Assembly (NCBI GenBank): GCA_012840015.1
Contig: DUMF01000027.1
Span: forward strand, 1-64,000
Direction: 5' to 3'
Length of the DNA stretch: 64,000 nt
Origin: Bacillota bacterium
Lineage (GTDB): Bacteria > Bacillota > Sulfobacillia > DUMF01
Positions 1 through 8,286 of the stretch are shown here, piece by piece (positions within the stretch are counted from its first letter, which is position 1; each line of letters opens with the position of its first letter). The translations under genes were made by a program, and so were the position numbers. Below the pieces are notes generated by a model. It saw only the letters and a list, made by a program, of their open reading frames with translations. It had not been told where the DNA came from and made no database searches.

Positions 1-330
1 AGTCCATTCAGGATCAAAGCCATACAGGTGGACGGTGGCAGTGAGTTTTACGCGGAATTTGAGGATGCGTGCAAAGCGCATGGGGTTAAGCTATTCTGTT
101 TGCCACCTCGATCACCGAAGCTGAACGGGGTTGTGGAGAGAATGCACAGGACGTACAGGGAAGAATTCTGGGCTTGTTACGATGGCGAGCTGCGGCTTGA
201 AACGATGAGAGCTGAACTCAAGCGTTGGGCGCTCGAGGTGTATAATCACCTCAGGCCTCACCAAAGTCTGGGATACAAGAGCCCCGCCCAATATCTGGAA
301 CTACTTGGAATGCGCGAGTGTCTCACATGA
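1..330 (+). CDS. IS transposase, integrase core (3' end only)
   Basis: The reading frame is already open at base 1 and ends at TGA 328-330, so only the last 109 codons are visible. They carry the second half of a DDE integrase core: a VDGGSEF segment with the second catalytic Asp, then SPKLNGVVER with the likely catalytic Glu, then the NHLRPHQSLGYKSPAQYL tail typical of IS481/IS3-like transposases. It would cut and join insertion-sequence ends. The visible part has no stop or frameshift, so the element could be intact. No terminal inverted repeat could be confirmed. The proC promoter begins only 20 bases after the stop. Confidence 0.8.
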   Translation, partial: SPFRIKAIQVDGGSEFYAEFEDACKAHGVKLFCLPPRSPKLNGVVERMHRTYREEFWACYDGELRLETMRAELKRWALEVYNHLRPHQSLGYKSPAQYLELLGMRECLT

Positions 331-349
331 TATGAACCAGTACACGTTA

Positions 350-378
350 TTGACATTACGGCAGGCAGATATTAGACT
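350..378 (+). promoter_or_regulatory. Sigma-A-type promoter of the T-box/proC unit
   Basis: A perfect TTGACA at 350-355 is followed after exactly 17 bases by TAGACT (373-378), a 4/6 match to the -10 consensus. The T-box leader starts a few bases downstream, with a predicted transcript start near 385. Spacing and position make this the best vegetative promoter seen in the window. Confidence 0.7.
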
Positions 379-384
379 TGAAAC

Positions 385-647
385 TGAGAATAAAGCGATG
401 AATGGGAATAGTAACTGCGTGAAATGCACTTAGAGAGCCGGGGTCAGGTGAAAGCCGGCTGCAGTTCACCAGTGAAACCCGCCCAGGATGCCGCAGGCGA
501 AGAGCCAAGCCGGGAGCTCCCGTTACAGAGCTAGGCATAACCTGAGCTGCTCTCGGGCGTGCTGAGCCAAACGAGATGGACGTGAGTCCAAGTAAGGTGG
601 TACCGCGAAGATTACCCCTTCGCCCTTAGTAAGGGCGAAGGGGTTTC
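385..647 (+). promoter_or_regulatory. T-box leader, probably proline-specific
   Basis: The leader contains the diagnostic T-box sequence AAGGTGGTACCGCG at 594-607, which base-pairs with the free CCA end of uncharged tRNA. Upstream is a Stem I-like region (about 390-500), including a distal hairpin around 436-460. The likely specifier is CCC at 478-480, preceded by GTGAAA and followed by a purine, as usual in specifier loops; CCC encodes proline. Immediately after the T-box lies a strong terminator that would compete with the antiterminator. The next gene is proC, so the inferred role is induction of proline synthesis when tRNA-Pro is uncharged. The specifier call comes from position and context, not from a folded model. 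Confidence 0.85.
615..647 (+). terminator. T-box-controlled intrinsic terminator
   Basis: Perfect 13-bp stem CCCCTTCGCCCTT/AAGGGCGAAGGGG with an AGT loop (615-643), followed by a short T run. It lies directly after the T-box sequence and 25 bases before the proC start. Confidence 0.85.
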
Positions 648-672
648 GGCTTATATTCGGGAGGTATAATGT

Positions 673-1500
673 ATGGAACAGTTCTGCATAGGTTTCATTG
701 GGGCTGGAGCCATGGCCGAAGCCCTCATATCTGGCATAATAGAGGCCAAGTTATGCAAGCCCTGCAATATCTGGGTCACAAACAAAAGCAACGTCGAAAG
801 ACTTCAGAACTTATGCGCCAGGTGGGGGGTCAACGCTGCCACCGGAAAACGCGAGGTTCTGGAGCGGGCCAGCATTTTAGTGGTGGCAGTGAAGCCCAAG
901 GACGTAGGCCCGGTGTTGGGAGAAATCGCGCCGCTACTTGAGGGGCTGGAGCGGAAGCTGGTAATATCTGTTGCGGCAGGCATACCGATTCGCACCTTCG
1001 AAAATGCACTCCCCGAAGGGACCGCCGTCGTCCGAGCCATGCCGAACACCTCATGCCGGGTTCTGGAATCTGCTACAGCCGTCGCGAGAGGCAATTACGT
1101 CACGAACGCCCATATGGCCGCAACGGAACGCCTGTTTTCGTGCGTAGGCAAGGTAGTCGAGGTGCAGGAGTCAATGCTGGACGCAGTTACCGGTTTGAGC
1201 GGAAGCGGGCCAGCCTACGTCTATCTTCTCGCCGAAGCCCTCATCGAAGCCGGGCTGCACCTTGGCCTTCCGCACGACATCACTTCGACCCTGGCCTTAC
1301 AGACGCTGTACGGGGCCGCGAAGATGCTCAAGGAGACGGGCCAGCACCCGGAGGTGCTTCGCCGCCAGGTGACTTCACCCAACGGTACTACCATTGCTGG
1401 TCTGAAAGCATTGGAGGAGGCTGGTTTCACCAAAGCGCTAATAAATGCAGTTCAGCAAGCAACTGCCCGATCACGCGAAATGACCCAACAGTTCGCCTGA
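673..1500 (+). CDS. proC: Pyrroline-5-carboxylate reductase
   Basis: Catalyses the last step of proline synthesis, NAD(P)H reduction of 1-pyrroline-5-carboxylate in the cytoplasm. The 275-aa length is normal. The N-terminal Rossmann motif GFIGAGAMAEA is at residues 7-17, and the C-terminal helical dimerisation domain carries GSGPAYVYL and the RRQVTSPNGTTIAGL signature. The ATG at 673 is chosen because GGGAGG (659-664) stands 8 bases upstream; an overlapping ATG at 669 is in another frame and leads to no recognisable protein. Expression should be set by the T-box leader in front of it. It converges with the MFS gene, only 25 bases away. Confidence 0.96.
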   Translation: MEQFCIGFIGAGAMAEALISGIIEAKLCKPCNIWVTNKSNVERLQNLCARWGVNAATGKREVLERASILVVAVKPKDVGPVLGEIAPLLEGLERKLVISVAAGIPIRTFENALPEGTAVVRAMPNTSCRVLESATAVARGNYVTNAHMAATERLFSCVGKVVEVQESMLDAVTGLSGSGPAYVYLLAEALIEAGLHLGLPHDITSTLALQTLYGAAKMLKETGQHPEVLRRQVTSPNGTTIAGLKALEEAGFTKALINAVQQATARSREMTQQFA

Positions 1501-1525
1501 CAGCCAGTACCATCTAGAGCTGCAC

Positions 1526-2734
1526 TTATTGGCCACGGGCACACCGCCGTTCGGGCATTAGCATAGCGAACGCCCACGCCATGAGTTGCAGCGCAAAGGC
1601 CAGGTAGAAGCCTGCATTGAAGCTGCCCGTGAGATCGGCAAGCATACCTGTGATTGCGGGAGCTGTAACGGTCCCAATGGCGCTGGCGAAGTTCAGAATG
1701 CCGAAAGCGGTTGCATACTGGCTTTTCGGGAGGGCGTCCGCCACGTACGCTACCAGAAGCGGATCCACTGTGAGCTTCCCTGTAACCCCGTATAGCACGA
1801 GTCCTGCCACGAGCCACGCGATCCCCTCTTGGGGGATCATTAGGAAACAAAGTGCAGATAATGGTAAAACCGCAATCAGAATCTTCCTCCGGCTTCCTAT
1901 GCGGTCGGAGAACCATCCCCCCGCGACCGAAAACGGTATCGATACCACTGGCACGATGCAAGAAACCAGGGAAGCCTCCAGCATTTCCATCCCTCGCACA
2001 TCAACGAGGTAAAACGGCAACCACGTTAGCAGGAGGTAGAAGCCGTACATGGAAATCAGCGCCAGACCGTAGCAAGGCACGCTCGACACCATGGAGGAGC
2101 CTCCAGTGTCTTGTTCCTCGCGATTATTAATAAGCTTCTTTTTCACGTCCTTCTTAATGAGGAGCTGCATCGTCAAAGCCAAGAGCGCAGTAATTGCCCC
2201 CAGCACTATGAAAGGCATCCTCCACGAACCCTGGGCTCTACCGGCACCAAGACCTCCTGCCACCAATCCGAGGATTATGCCAACAGACATGCCGGAGTTG
2301 ATTACCGCCATACCTGACGCTCTGTAACGATCGGGAATTTCGGAACCAGCGATAGCATATTCGTTTGAGTAATACGTGGATTGACCCAAGCCGGTAAGAA
2401 CGCGCATGGCCATAAAAGTGGCCGCAGTCCTCGCGTAGCCGCTGAGCAGCGCTCCCAGCGCGTGTACGCAGTAGCCAGCTACTAACACTAGTTTGCGGGA
2501 GAATCTATCCCCCAAGTAACCCGACGGGACCTGCATTACGGTGTAGGAAACGAAAAAGGCAGATGTAATCAACCCGAGCGCGGTCTTGGACATCTGCCAT
2601 TCAGCCTGGATGGCTTTCATCGAACTGGACAGTACCAAACGGTTGGCGTAGATCAGCACCCAACCTGCGAAGAACATGAGTACCAGTCTTTTCCAATACC
2701 TTTCTGTGCTATGCTCCACTCGGCTTGGTTTCAA
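1526..2734 (-). CDS. MFS transporter
   Basis: Twelve-helix major facilitator of 402 aa, a usual size for the family. After helix 2 there is the conserved loop GYLGDRFSRK, and a second related loop GGWFSDRIGSRRK occurs in the C-terminal half. This pattern resembles the ACS/GudP-type organic anion branch, but the substrate is not evident. The start is TTG at 2734, 7 bases after GGGAGG. It is the last gene of the minus-strand series running down from the cobalamin locus, separated from it by a broken Uma2 gene, so a link to corrinoid metabolism is not implied. Confidence 0.85.
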   Translation of the reverse strand: MKPSRVEHSTERYWKRLVLMFFAGWVLIYANRLVLSSSMKAIQAEWQMSKTALGLITSAFFVSYTVMQVPSGYLGDRFSRKLVLVAGYCVHALGALLSGYARTAATFMAMRVLTGLGQSTYYSNEYAIAGSEIPDRYRASGMAVINSGMSVGIILGLVAGGLGAGRAQGSWRMPFIVLGAITALLALTMQLLIKKDVKKKLINNREEQDTGGSSMVSSVPCYGLALISMYGFYLLLTWLPFYLVDVRGMEMLEASLVSCIVPVVSIPFSVAGGWFSDRIGSRRKILIAVLPLSALCFLMIPQEGIAWLVAGLVLYGVTGKLTVDPLLVAYVADALPKSQYATAFGILNFASAIGTVTAPAITGMLADLTGSFNAGFYLAFALQLMAWAFAMLMPERRCARGQ

Positions 2735-2749
2735 GAGTCTACCTCCCAG

Positions 2750-3326
2750 TTACGCAGACGCTACTGATGGCCGGAACACTTCGTCTACCACCAGTCCCAA
2801 CACCGGAAGCAAGGAGCCAACCAGAGTGGCACCAGCCGGGTTCCCCAAATGGCGCACGTCCACCTTGATATTGTGGCCTTCGTGGTCCACTACCCAGAAC
2901 TCCCGGACACCGCACCCGTAGAGAGGGTACTTGGTGACCTGCTCCCAATCAGCCGAGCTCGGCGAGAGGATCCTCACTTACGAGCTCACGGGTACTTCGG
3001 GCAATCGTCTCTCTGAGAGAGCCCAGCCGTTCCTGTCGTATGCAGAAGATGTCCGGCTGAACCACGTTATGCTCGCTCAGCAACACGTCGGCGGGCGCAC
3101 AATACATTTCCCCCAACCCGTGTCTTTCAATCCAGTCCCGTAGCGCCTTCTCCAGCCTTCCGGAGATCCTCTGACGAGTCGTACCGGGCGAGAGCGACAT
3201 CCTCCAATCTCCCTCTACGAGTTCGTAGCGTAATTCCATCGGGGCCCGGTAGTAATCTTCGTAAGTGAGCCGGGGGCACTCCTTAGCACATGTTCCCGTC
3301 TCGCGAACCAGGTTAGAATGGCTCAC
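2750..3326 (-). pseudogene. Uma2 family (DUF820) endonuclease-like gene, frameshifted
   Basis: Two frames together make one Uma2/DUF820 protein (PD-(D/E)XK nuclease fold, unknown role). The 5' part (3326 to 2949) has the N-terminal YELVEGDWRMSLSPGTTRQR and VVQPDIFCIR segments. The 3' part (2977 to 2750) has the family core ILSPSSADWEQVTKYPLYG and REFWVVDHEG. The frame changes near 2975, just before the ILSPS motif, where an in-frame TAA precedes the second part; one small insertion or deletion explains it. The ATG at 3326 overlaps the end of meaB by 4 bases. Unless programmed frameshifting occurs, the product is truncated ahead of catalytic residues. Confidence 0.8.
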
Positions 3327-4321
3327 TTGGGGGTAACCCTCTTCCCTTTTTCACACTGTATCAGAGGAAAGCCATACCTCTGCATAAGGCAACTCACAGC
3401 TTCATAGGGATCCAGCTCCCTGGATTGCACCTTTGAAGCCAATTCTCTTAAAAATCCGTCTTCTACTGCCGGTTTGAGTATTGCAGTCTTGACGGCTTCC
3501 TCAAGTACCGCCTCGATCTCCGCAGATCTCGAGGCCACTTTTCGCCGTTCATATTCGCCGGAAGCGACGAGGTACTTCCCATGACGTTGTACGGCTTCGA
3601 ACAACTGCGGGACACCTTCTTCGGTAACTGCGACCGTACGTACCACGATGGGCCTCCATCCGCTCCACGATTTCATGTCCAGCATCATCTCAATCTCAGC
3701 TGCTGTACGGTCCGCTCCATCCCGGTCGGCTTTATTCACGACGAAAACGTCGCCTATTTCGAGCAGCCCTGCCTTGATAGCCTGAATCTCGTCCCCCAGT
3801 CCGGGCACAACCACCACTATAACCGTGTCGGCGAGCTTCATTATGTCTACCTCGGATTGCCCCGCTCCTACTGTCTCAACGAGAATTACATCGTAACCGG
3901 CAGCATCGAGTAGAGTCACGAAGTCTCCCGCCGCGGCCGATAGTCCTCCAAGGCTTCCTCTCGTGGCAAGGCTCCTGATGAAAACTCCTTGGTCCAAGAA
4001 GTGCGCCTGCATCCTGAGGCGATCTCCAAGGACGGCTCCGCCGGAAAACGGGCTGCTGGGATCGACAGCGACAACACCCACAGTCTTTCCGGCCTTACGG
4101 TATTCGCCGATCAACCCACTCACCAGAGTGCTCTTGCCAGAGCCGGCTGGCCCAGTTATCCCTATCACGTCGACACCACGGCTCATCAAATGTGCCTGCT
4201 TCAGCAGTTCCTGATAGCCATGAATCCTGTCTTCTACCATGCTCAGCGCCTTGGCCAACGCTCTCCGGTTTCCGGCTTTAATTGCTGCAAGTACCTCGCT
4301 TGCTGTAGGTTCCGGTCCCAC
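3323..4321 (-). CDS. meaB: Methylmalonyl-CoA mutase-associated GTPase MeaB (ArgK family)
   Basis: G3E-type P-loop GTPase that guards and reloads adenosylcobalamin-dependent acyl-CoA mutases. Visible motifs are the Walker A GITGPAGSGKST near the N-terminus, VDPSSPFSGGAVLGDRLRM, the VETVGAGQSE switch region and the NKAD guanine-specificity motif. The open frame extends to a TTG at 4330, but AAAGGAG abuts that codon. The GTG at 4321 is 9 bases from the same site and gives the better 332-aa protein. It follows the HAD gene with overlap and closes the corrinoid locus. No mutase gene is visible in the window, so its partner must lie elsewhere. Confidence 0.93.
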   Translation of the reverse strand: MGPEPTASEVLAAIKAGNRRALAKALSMVEDRIHGYQELLKQAHLMSRGVDVIGITGPAGSGKSTLVSGLIGEYRKAGKTVGVVAVDPSSPFSGGAVLGDRLRMQAHFLDQGVFIRSLATRGSLGGLSAAAGDFVTLLDAAGYDVILVETVGAGQSEVDIMKLADTVIVVVVPGLGDEIQAIKAGLLEIGDVFVVNKADRDGADRTAAEIEMMLDMKSWSGWRPIVVRTVAVTEEGVPQLFEAVQRHGKYLVASGEYERRKVASRSAEIEAVLEEAVKTAILKPAVEDGFLRELASKVQSRELDPYEAVSCLMQRYGFPLIQCEKGKRVTPK

Positions 4322-5018
4322 CTGGATCAACTCCTTTACACTCCCTTGAAATCGCCATGCGGGTGATGACGAGCGCAGCCTCTTCGAAGCACCGGACCGG
4401 AAATACCGTACTCCGCTCCACGTGTAGCGGCAAATCGGCGTTGTTCCAGGTCTTGTCGATCAACACCACGTTCATTCCGGCCTCCACCGCACCAAGGTCG
4501 GTGAGCGGATTGTCCCCGACGAAGATGCTGTCTTCGGGGCGTACGCCCAAAAGCTCGCAGGAGTAGCGGAAGATTACCGGCGAAGGCTTCGCGGCTCCGG
4601 CAATTTCCGGCGTAATGACGTTACTCCTTCCGAACCAGGGTTTCAGCCCCAGCCGATCTATCTTTGCGAGCTGGAAAACCAATGGCCCATTGGTAACCAT
4701 GCCCAAGACCGTATTGCTGGAAGCCAAACGCTCAAGAAGCGGCTCTACCCCATCGAACAATTTTATACGTGAGAGGAAGAGTTCCAACAACTCATCCGCC
4801 TTTTGCTTCCATTCGGGGATACCAGTCGCCGACTCGAGGAGTGCGCCGATAAACTCGCGTAGGTCGTTGGGAAAGGTATCTTCCATAGCGAAGTAGCTCC
4901 TCCAGAATCGCTCTTCGATGGTAGGGCGCATTTCAGGAGGGGCGATTTGCTGAAGAGCCTCCCGCATCGGTAGCACGATGTCATAAAGCGTGCCATCCAG
5001 GTCGAATAAGACTGCCAT
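4278..5018 (-). CDS. HAD-superfamily phosphatase (phosphoglycolate phosphatase-like)
   Basis: Haloacid-dehalogenase-type hydrolase of 246 aa. Motif I is DLDGT (residues 6-10, nucleophile Asp6), motif II contains MVTNG, the conserved Lys is in AAKPSP, and motif IV is FVGDNPLTDLGA. An inserted helical cap lies between motifs I and II. Start ATG 5018 is 4 bases after the cobS stop, so it is co-translated with cobS. The 3' end runs about 45 bases into meaB. Substrate is unknown; its place beside cobS makes alpha-ribazole phosphate or another cobalamin-pathway phosphate worth considering, because no cobC-type phosphatase is seen in the locus. Confidence 0.85.
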   Translation of the reverse strand: MAVLFDLDGTLYDIVLPMREALQQIAPPEMRPTIEERFWRSYFAMEDTFPNDLREFIGALLESATGIPEWKQKADELLELFLSRIKLFDGVEPLLERLASSNTVLGMVTNGPLVFQLAKIDRLGLKPWFGRSNVITPEIAGAAKPSPVIFRYSCELLGVRPEDSIFVGDNPLTDLGAVEAGMNVVLIDKTWNNADLPLHVERSTVFPVRCFEEAALVITRMAISRECKGVDPGGTGTYSKRGTCSN

Positions 5019-5022
5019 CCAC

Positions 5023-5829
5023 TCACCCCACGACGGAAGACAGTACCTTGATTACTGCTGCCACACCCAGTAGTGTACCGCTGGAAGATATCTCGATCAC
5101 CGCGCCGTAAACGTCACCGGTCATCCCGCCGATCTTTCCGGCAACCAAACGGCCCAAAATCATACCGCAGAGAACTCCAACAACGCTCCCTCCGGCCAGC
5201 GACGGGTAAATCATAGCAGGCACCACGGCCGCCGCCACGGCCACAATTACGGCCGCGACGGCGAGGCAGCCGCAGCAAAGCACGAGGGCTTCCAACAGAC
5301 CAGCGAGTGAAATCGTCTTCGAGAAAGGCTTGCCGAGGCCGCCTTCAGGCCGGGCGTATGGATAAGCGTACATGCACCATACCGAGCACCACCTGCTCAC
5401 GCTACCGGCAGCGACCAACGCACCAAGCGCCATTGGTGGCGGGATACTTGCTACCAGGCTCCATTTCGTCAACAAATGCAGCCCCAAAGCGGCCGCTCCC
5501 ATAGCGCCGGTACGGCTATCCTTCATCACCGCGAGTACTTCCGTGCGGCTCCCACGTAAACCAAGGCCGTCGAAGGTATCGCAAAGCCCATCGAGATGCA
5601 TCGCCCCGGTAAGCACAGCTTCTGTAACTATAGCGAAAGCCGCAGCAACCCAGGTGGAGACGAGCCACGACCCTCCCCTATATGCAACCCACGAGAACAA
5701 ACCGATCGCAGCCCCTACCACCGGAAATAGGGTTGCGCTGCGGCTCAATCCTGCAGGCGATCCTTCATGGCACGAGCCAACGGGCATTATCGTCAGTATA
5801 CTGAACGCTTCTCGCAAAAGGCATTTCAT
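5023..5829 (-). CDS. cobS: Adenosylcobinamide-GDP ribazoletransferase
   Basis: Integral membrane enzyme that joins adenosylcobinamide-GDP with alpha-ribazole (or its phosphate), completing the lower ligand of cobalamin. At 268 aa it has the usual size. The family signature MHLDGLCDTFDGLGLRGSR, with metal-binding acidic residues, is near residues 78-96, followed by LAVMKDSRTGAMG and several hydrophobic helices to the C-terminus. The ATG at 5829 lacks an obvious ribosome binding site, so the exact start is less certain. It lies between cobU and the HAD gene in the same orientation. Confidence 0.93.
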   Translation of the reverse strand: MKCLLREAFSILTIMPVGSCHEGSPAGLSRSATLFPVVGAAIGLFSWVAYRGGSWLVSTWVAAAFAIVTEAVLTGAMHLDGLCDTFDGLGLRGSRTEVLAVMKDSRTGAMGAAALGLHLLTKWSLVASIPPPMALGALVAAGSVSRWCSVWCMYAYPYARPEGGLGKPFSKTISLAGLLEALVLCCGCLAVAAVIVAVAAAVVPAMIYPSLAGGSVVGVLCGMILGRLVAGKIGGMTGDVYGAVIEISSSGTLLGVAAVIKVLSSVVG

Positions 5830-5844
5830 TATCGTTTGTCAAAG

Positions 5845-6468
5845 CTATTTTATACGCATGGAGATCCCTGCCACAAGCAAGTACACCTCATGGGCCCTGG
5901 CAGCAGCCATTTGGTTTACCCGGCCCAGAATATCCCTGAAAAGGCGTCCGAGGGGATTGTACGGGACAAGCCCCCAACCCACCTCATTCGTGACTACCAC
6001 CGTTTTTGCCGAAACGGTTGCAGCTTTGTCTAAGAAGCTCTCCATGGGCTCCAACACGCGGGCAGCAGCTCGCTCGGCAAGGTTTGAGCCGATTACGTCC
6101 GGTGGAAGTAACTCCCCGTCGATACCGGTTTCTGCCAGAAGCAAGTTGCTCGTAAGAGTTGCCAGGCAGTCGACTATGATCAGCTTGTCCGGGCTATCGA
6201 GTAAACCCAGATCCTGCGCCGAGAGCGTGGGTTTCTCAACCGTGAGCCATTTTGCGGGGCGAGCCTTCCTGTGTGCCTCCACTCGGCTGCGCATCTCCTC
6301 GTCGGTGACGCGAGCGGTGGCGCAATACACCACTTGCCCAGCCCATTCCTCCGCCAGTCGCTGCGCGAAGCTGCTCTTGCCACTCCTTGCGCCCCCAGTA
6401 ATCAATACCACCTGTGATGCCCCCTCTGCCTGCATATGGCGTCGCGGTTGCCAAAGTATGCACCTCAT
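5845..6468 (-). CDS. cobU: Adenosylcobinamide kinase / adenosylcobinamide-phosphate guanylyltransferase
   Basis: Bifunctional enzyme that phosphorylates adenosylcobinamide and transfers GMP to it. The P-loop GGARSGKS starts the conserved part, followed by YCATARVTDEEM, the catalytic HRKARP segment and the C-terminal VVTNEVGWGLVP motif, all standard. The longest frame starts at ATG 6468, but two later starts are plausible: ATG 6433-6435, and GTG 6409-6411, which has AGAGGGGG 8 bases upstream and gives the family-typical N-terminus directly before ITGGARSGKS. The 5' part overlaps the open frame of the upstream ABC ATPase. Confidence 0.93.
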   Translation of the reverse strand: MRCILWQPRRHMQAEGASQVVLITGGARSGKSSFAQRLAEEWAGQVVYCATARVTDEEMRSRVEAHRKARPAKWLTVEKPTLSAQDLGLLDSPDKLIIVDCLATLTSNLLLAETGIDGELLPPDVIGSNLAERAAARVLEPMESFLDKAATVSAKTVVVTNEVGWGLVPYNPLGRLFRDILGRVNQMAAARAHEVYLLVAGISMRIK

Positions 6469-7240
6469 GCATGGTAATGAGCGGCCAGTGATAGAGTGGA
6501 TGGTCGCAGACTACCACTCCATCCCCGTAGACCGATCGGAGGCTCTCGCTGTTCAGCACCTGAGAGGCTCCGCCAGTGGAGTAGACCATCCCTTGTTTCA
6601 TCAATACGAACCTCTCGAAGTACTGCGCGGCGAGGTTCAAGTCGTGAATTGCGGCGATGACCGTTATCGCCTTTTCTTCATTGATCCGTTTCAATAGTGT
6701 CATTATCTCAGTTTGATACCTCAGATCCAGGTGTGCTGTTGGCTCATCCAACAACATCACTTGCGGGCGCTGCGCCAAAGCTCTGGCAATCATTACCCTC
6801 TGGAACTCTCCACCGCTCAGCTGAGATAGCAGCCTGTCGGCCAAGAGTAACGTGCCAGTGGCTTCCATCGCGTCTCTCACAGCCTCATAATCCTCGGGAC
6901 CCTCCCGTTCCATCAGCCCGAGGTACGGCCCACGCCCCATCAGTACCACTTCTTCAACCGTGAACTCTGCCCTCTGCCAAGCATCCTGCGGTACGACTCC
7001 CATCGTCCTGGCGAGGGCGCGTACGGGGATCGTCCTAACGGGGTGGCCCTCTAGCATCACCGTACCCATACTCGGCGACAGCAGTCCGCATATGCACTTC
7101 AGCAGCGTCGACTTGCCCGAACCGTTAGGCCCTATGAGCGCTACGAAATCGCCCGGCGCCACCGTGAAGGTGACGTCTTCCAACACCTTCCTAGAGCCGT
7201 AGTTGAAACTCACTCCGCATATTTCGAGTCGCACGTTCAC
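6236..7240 (-). CDS. btuD: Corrinoid ABC transporter ATP-binding protein (BtuD-like)
   Basis: ATPase of the FecCD-type importer encoded just upstream. Motifs: Walker A GPNGSGKST, Q-loop VVPQDAW, signature LSGGE and Walker B MLLDEP with the H-loop AAIHDLNLA. The GTG at 7240 overlaps the permease stop in a GTGA junction, so the two are translationally coupled. The catalytic part is complete about 260 residues in. The open frame then continues some 70 residues as a low-complexity Gly/Arg tail lying over cobU in another frame, until 6236. That tail is not conserved-looking; a frameshift that removed the natural stop, or a real long overlap, are both possible. Confidence 0.9.
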   Translation of the reverse strand: MNVRLEICGVSFNYGSRKVLEDVTFTVAPGDFVALIGPNGSGKSTLLKCICGLLSPSMGTVMLEGHPVRTIPVRALARTMGVVPQDAWQRAEFTVEEVVLMGRGPYLGLMEREGPEDYEAVRDAMEATGTLLLADRLLSQLSGGEFQRVMIARALAQRPQVMLLDEPTAHLDLRYQTEIMTLLKRINEEKAITVIAAIHDLNLAAQYFERFVLMKQGMVYSTGGASQVLNSESLRSVYGDGVVVCDHPLYHWPLITMHEVHTLATATPYAGRGGITGGIDYWGRKEWQEQLRAATGGGMGWASGVLRHRSRHRRGDAQPSGGTQEGSPRKMAHG

Positions 7241-8286
7241 ACCTGCCCTTCCAGACGCGCTTTCCTCAGTATCCACGCGAAGAACGGGCCACCAAATAGA
7301 GCCGTTATCAATCCCACGGGAAGTTCTGTTGGCGCTATGACTGTGCGCCCGATAGTATCTGCAATCACCAAGAATGCCGCTCCTCCGAAGAAAGACGCAG
7401 GAATGAGGTACCTGTGATCTGCTCCCCCTGCAATCCTAAGGAGGTGAGGAACGACCAACCCGACGAAGCCTATCAACCCGCCCGCCGCAACGGAAGCAGC
7501 CGTCAGTACGGAAGCGATGGCCAGCACGATCAGTCGCACCCTCCTCACGTCCACCCCAGAAACGTGCGCTATTTCTTCGCCAAAAGAAAGGGCATTTAAA
7601 TCGCGCGACCTAGAGTACGCCAGCAGCGCACCTATCACGATGTACGGGGTGAGCAGAGCGGTATCAGTCCAGGATGCCGCGCCGAACCCACCCATCATCA
7701 TCCAGGCGATCATCTCGTGCAATCGCTTCCCAGCGAAGTAGATTACCATCGTAACCATGGCGGAGAAGAAGGCATTCACCGCCACTCCTGAAAGAAGCAA
7801 CGTGAAGAGCTGTACGCTGTTCCTCACCCTCGCCAGCGCGTAGGAAAGCATCACCGCAGCAATGGCGCCTATAAATGCCGCCACCGGCACCAACCTGACC
7901 CCCCGGAGGATGCCGCCAGCCGCCCCTATGTCAGCTGAAAACAGAATCACCAACACTGCCCCGAGAGCTGCCCCAGAGGAAGCTCCTATTATGTACGGGT
8001 CGGCCATTGGATTCCGAAATAGTGCCTGAAAAATCGCCCCAGCGATGCTAAGTCCGCCACCCGTCATGCATGCTAGAAGCACTCTGGGCAACCTCATCTG
8101 CCAAACGATTCTGCTTTCAAGCTCCCGGGATTTAGCTGCCTCCCCAGGATGAAGAAGCAACCAGGCTACCCGCGATGGGGCTATTTTCACTGCTCCTGCG
8201 CCAAGCCCGAGAATGATGCCCACCGCCATTGCCAGGGCGGCAGCGACTATGATTAACTTCCTCTTCCGCTTTCTGCCTACCGTCAT
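7237..8286 (-). CDS. btuC: Corrinoid ABC transporter permease, FecCD/BtuC family
   Basis: Multi-helix permease (349 aa) of the iron-siderophore/cobalamin import family. It has an N-terminal helix after a basic stretch (GRKRKRK), the NPMADPYIIGASSGAALGA segment, and GLIGFVGLVVPHLLRIAGG, which is the coupling-helix region that docks the ATPase. Its ATG overlaps the binding-protein stop by 4 bases (ATGA), and its stop overlaps the ATPase start. Substrate assignment to cobalamin or cobinamide comes from the riboswitch upstream and the cob genes downstream. Confidence 0.92.
   Translation of the reverse strand: MTVGRKRKRKLIIVAAALAMAVGIILGLGAGAVKIAPSRVAWLLLHPGEAAKSRELESRIVWQMRLPRVLLACMTGGGLSIAGAIFQALFRNPMADPYIIGASSGAALGAVLVILFSADIGAAGGILRGVRLVPVAAFIGAIAAVMLSYALARVRNSVQLFTLLLSGVAVNAFFSAMVTMVIYFAGKRLHEMIAWMMMGGFGAASWTDTALLTPYIVIGALLAYSRSRDLNALSFGEEIAHVSGVDVRRVRLIVLAIASVLTAASVAAGGLIGFVGLVVPHLLRIAGGADHRYLIPASFFGGAAFLVIADTIGRTVIAPTELPVGLITALFGGPFFAWILRKARLEGQV

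Noticed and set aside
669-941. Gene starting at ATG 669
   Set aside because: Out of frame with proC and without protein similarity; the proC ATG at 673 is correctly spaced from GGGAGG.
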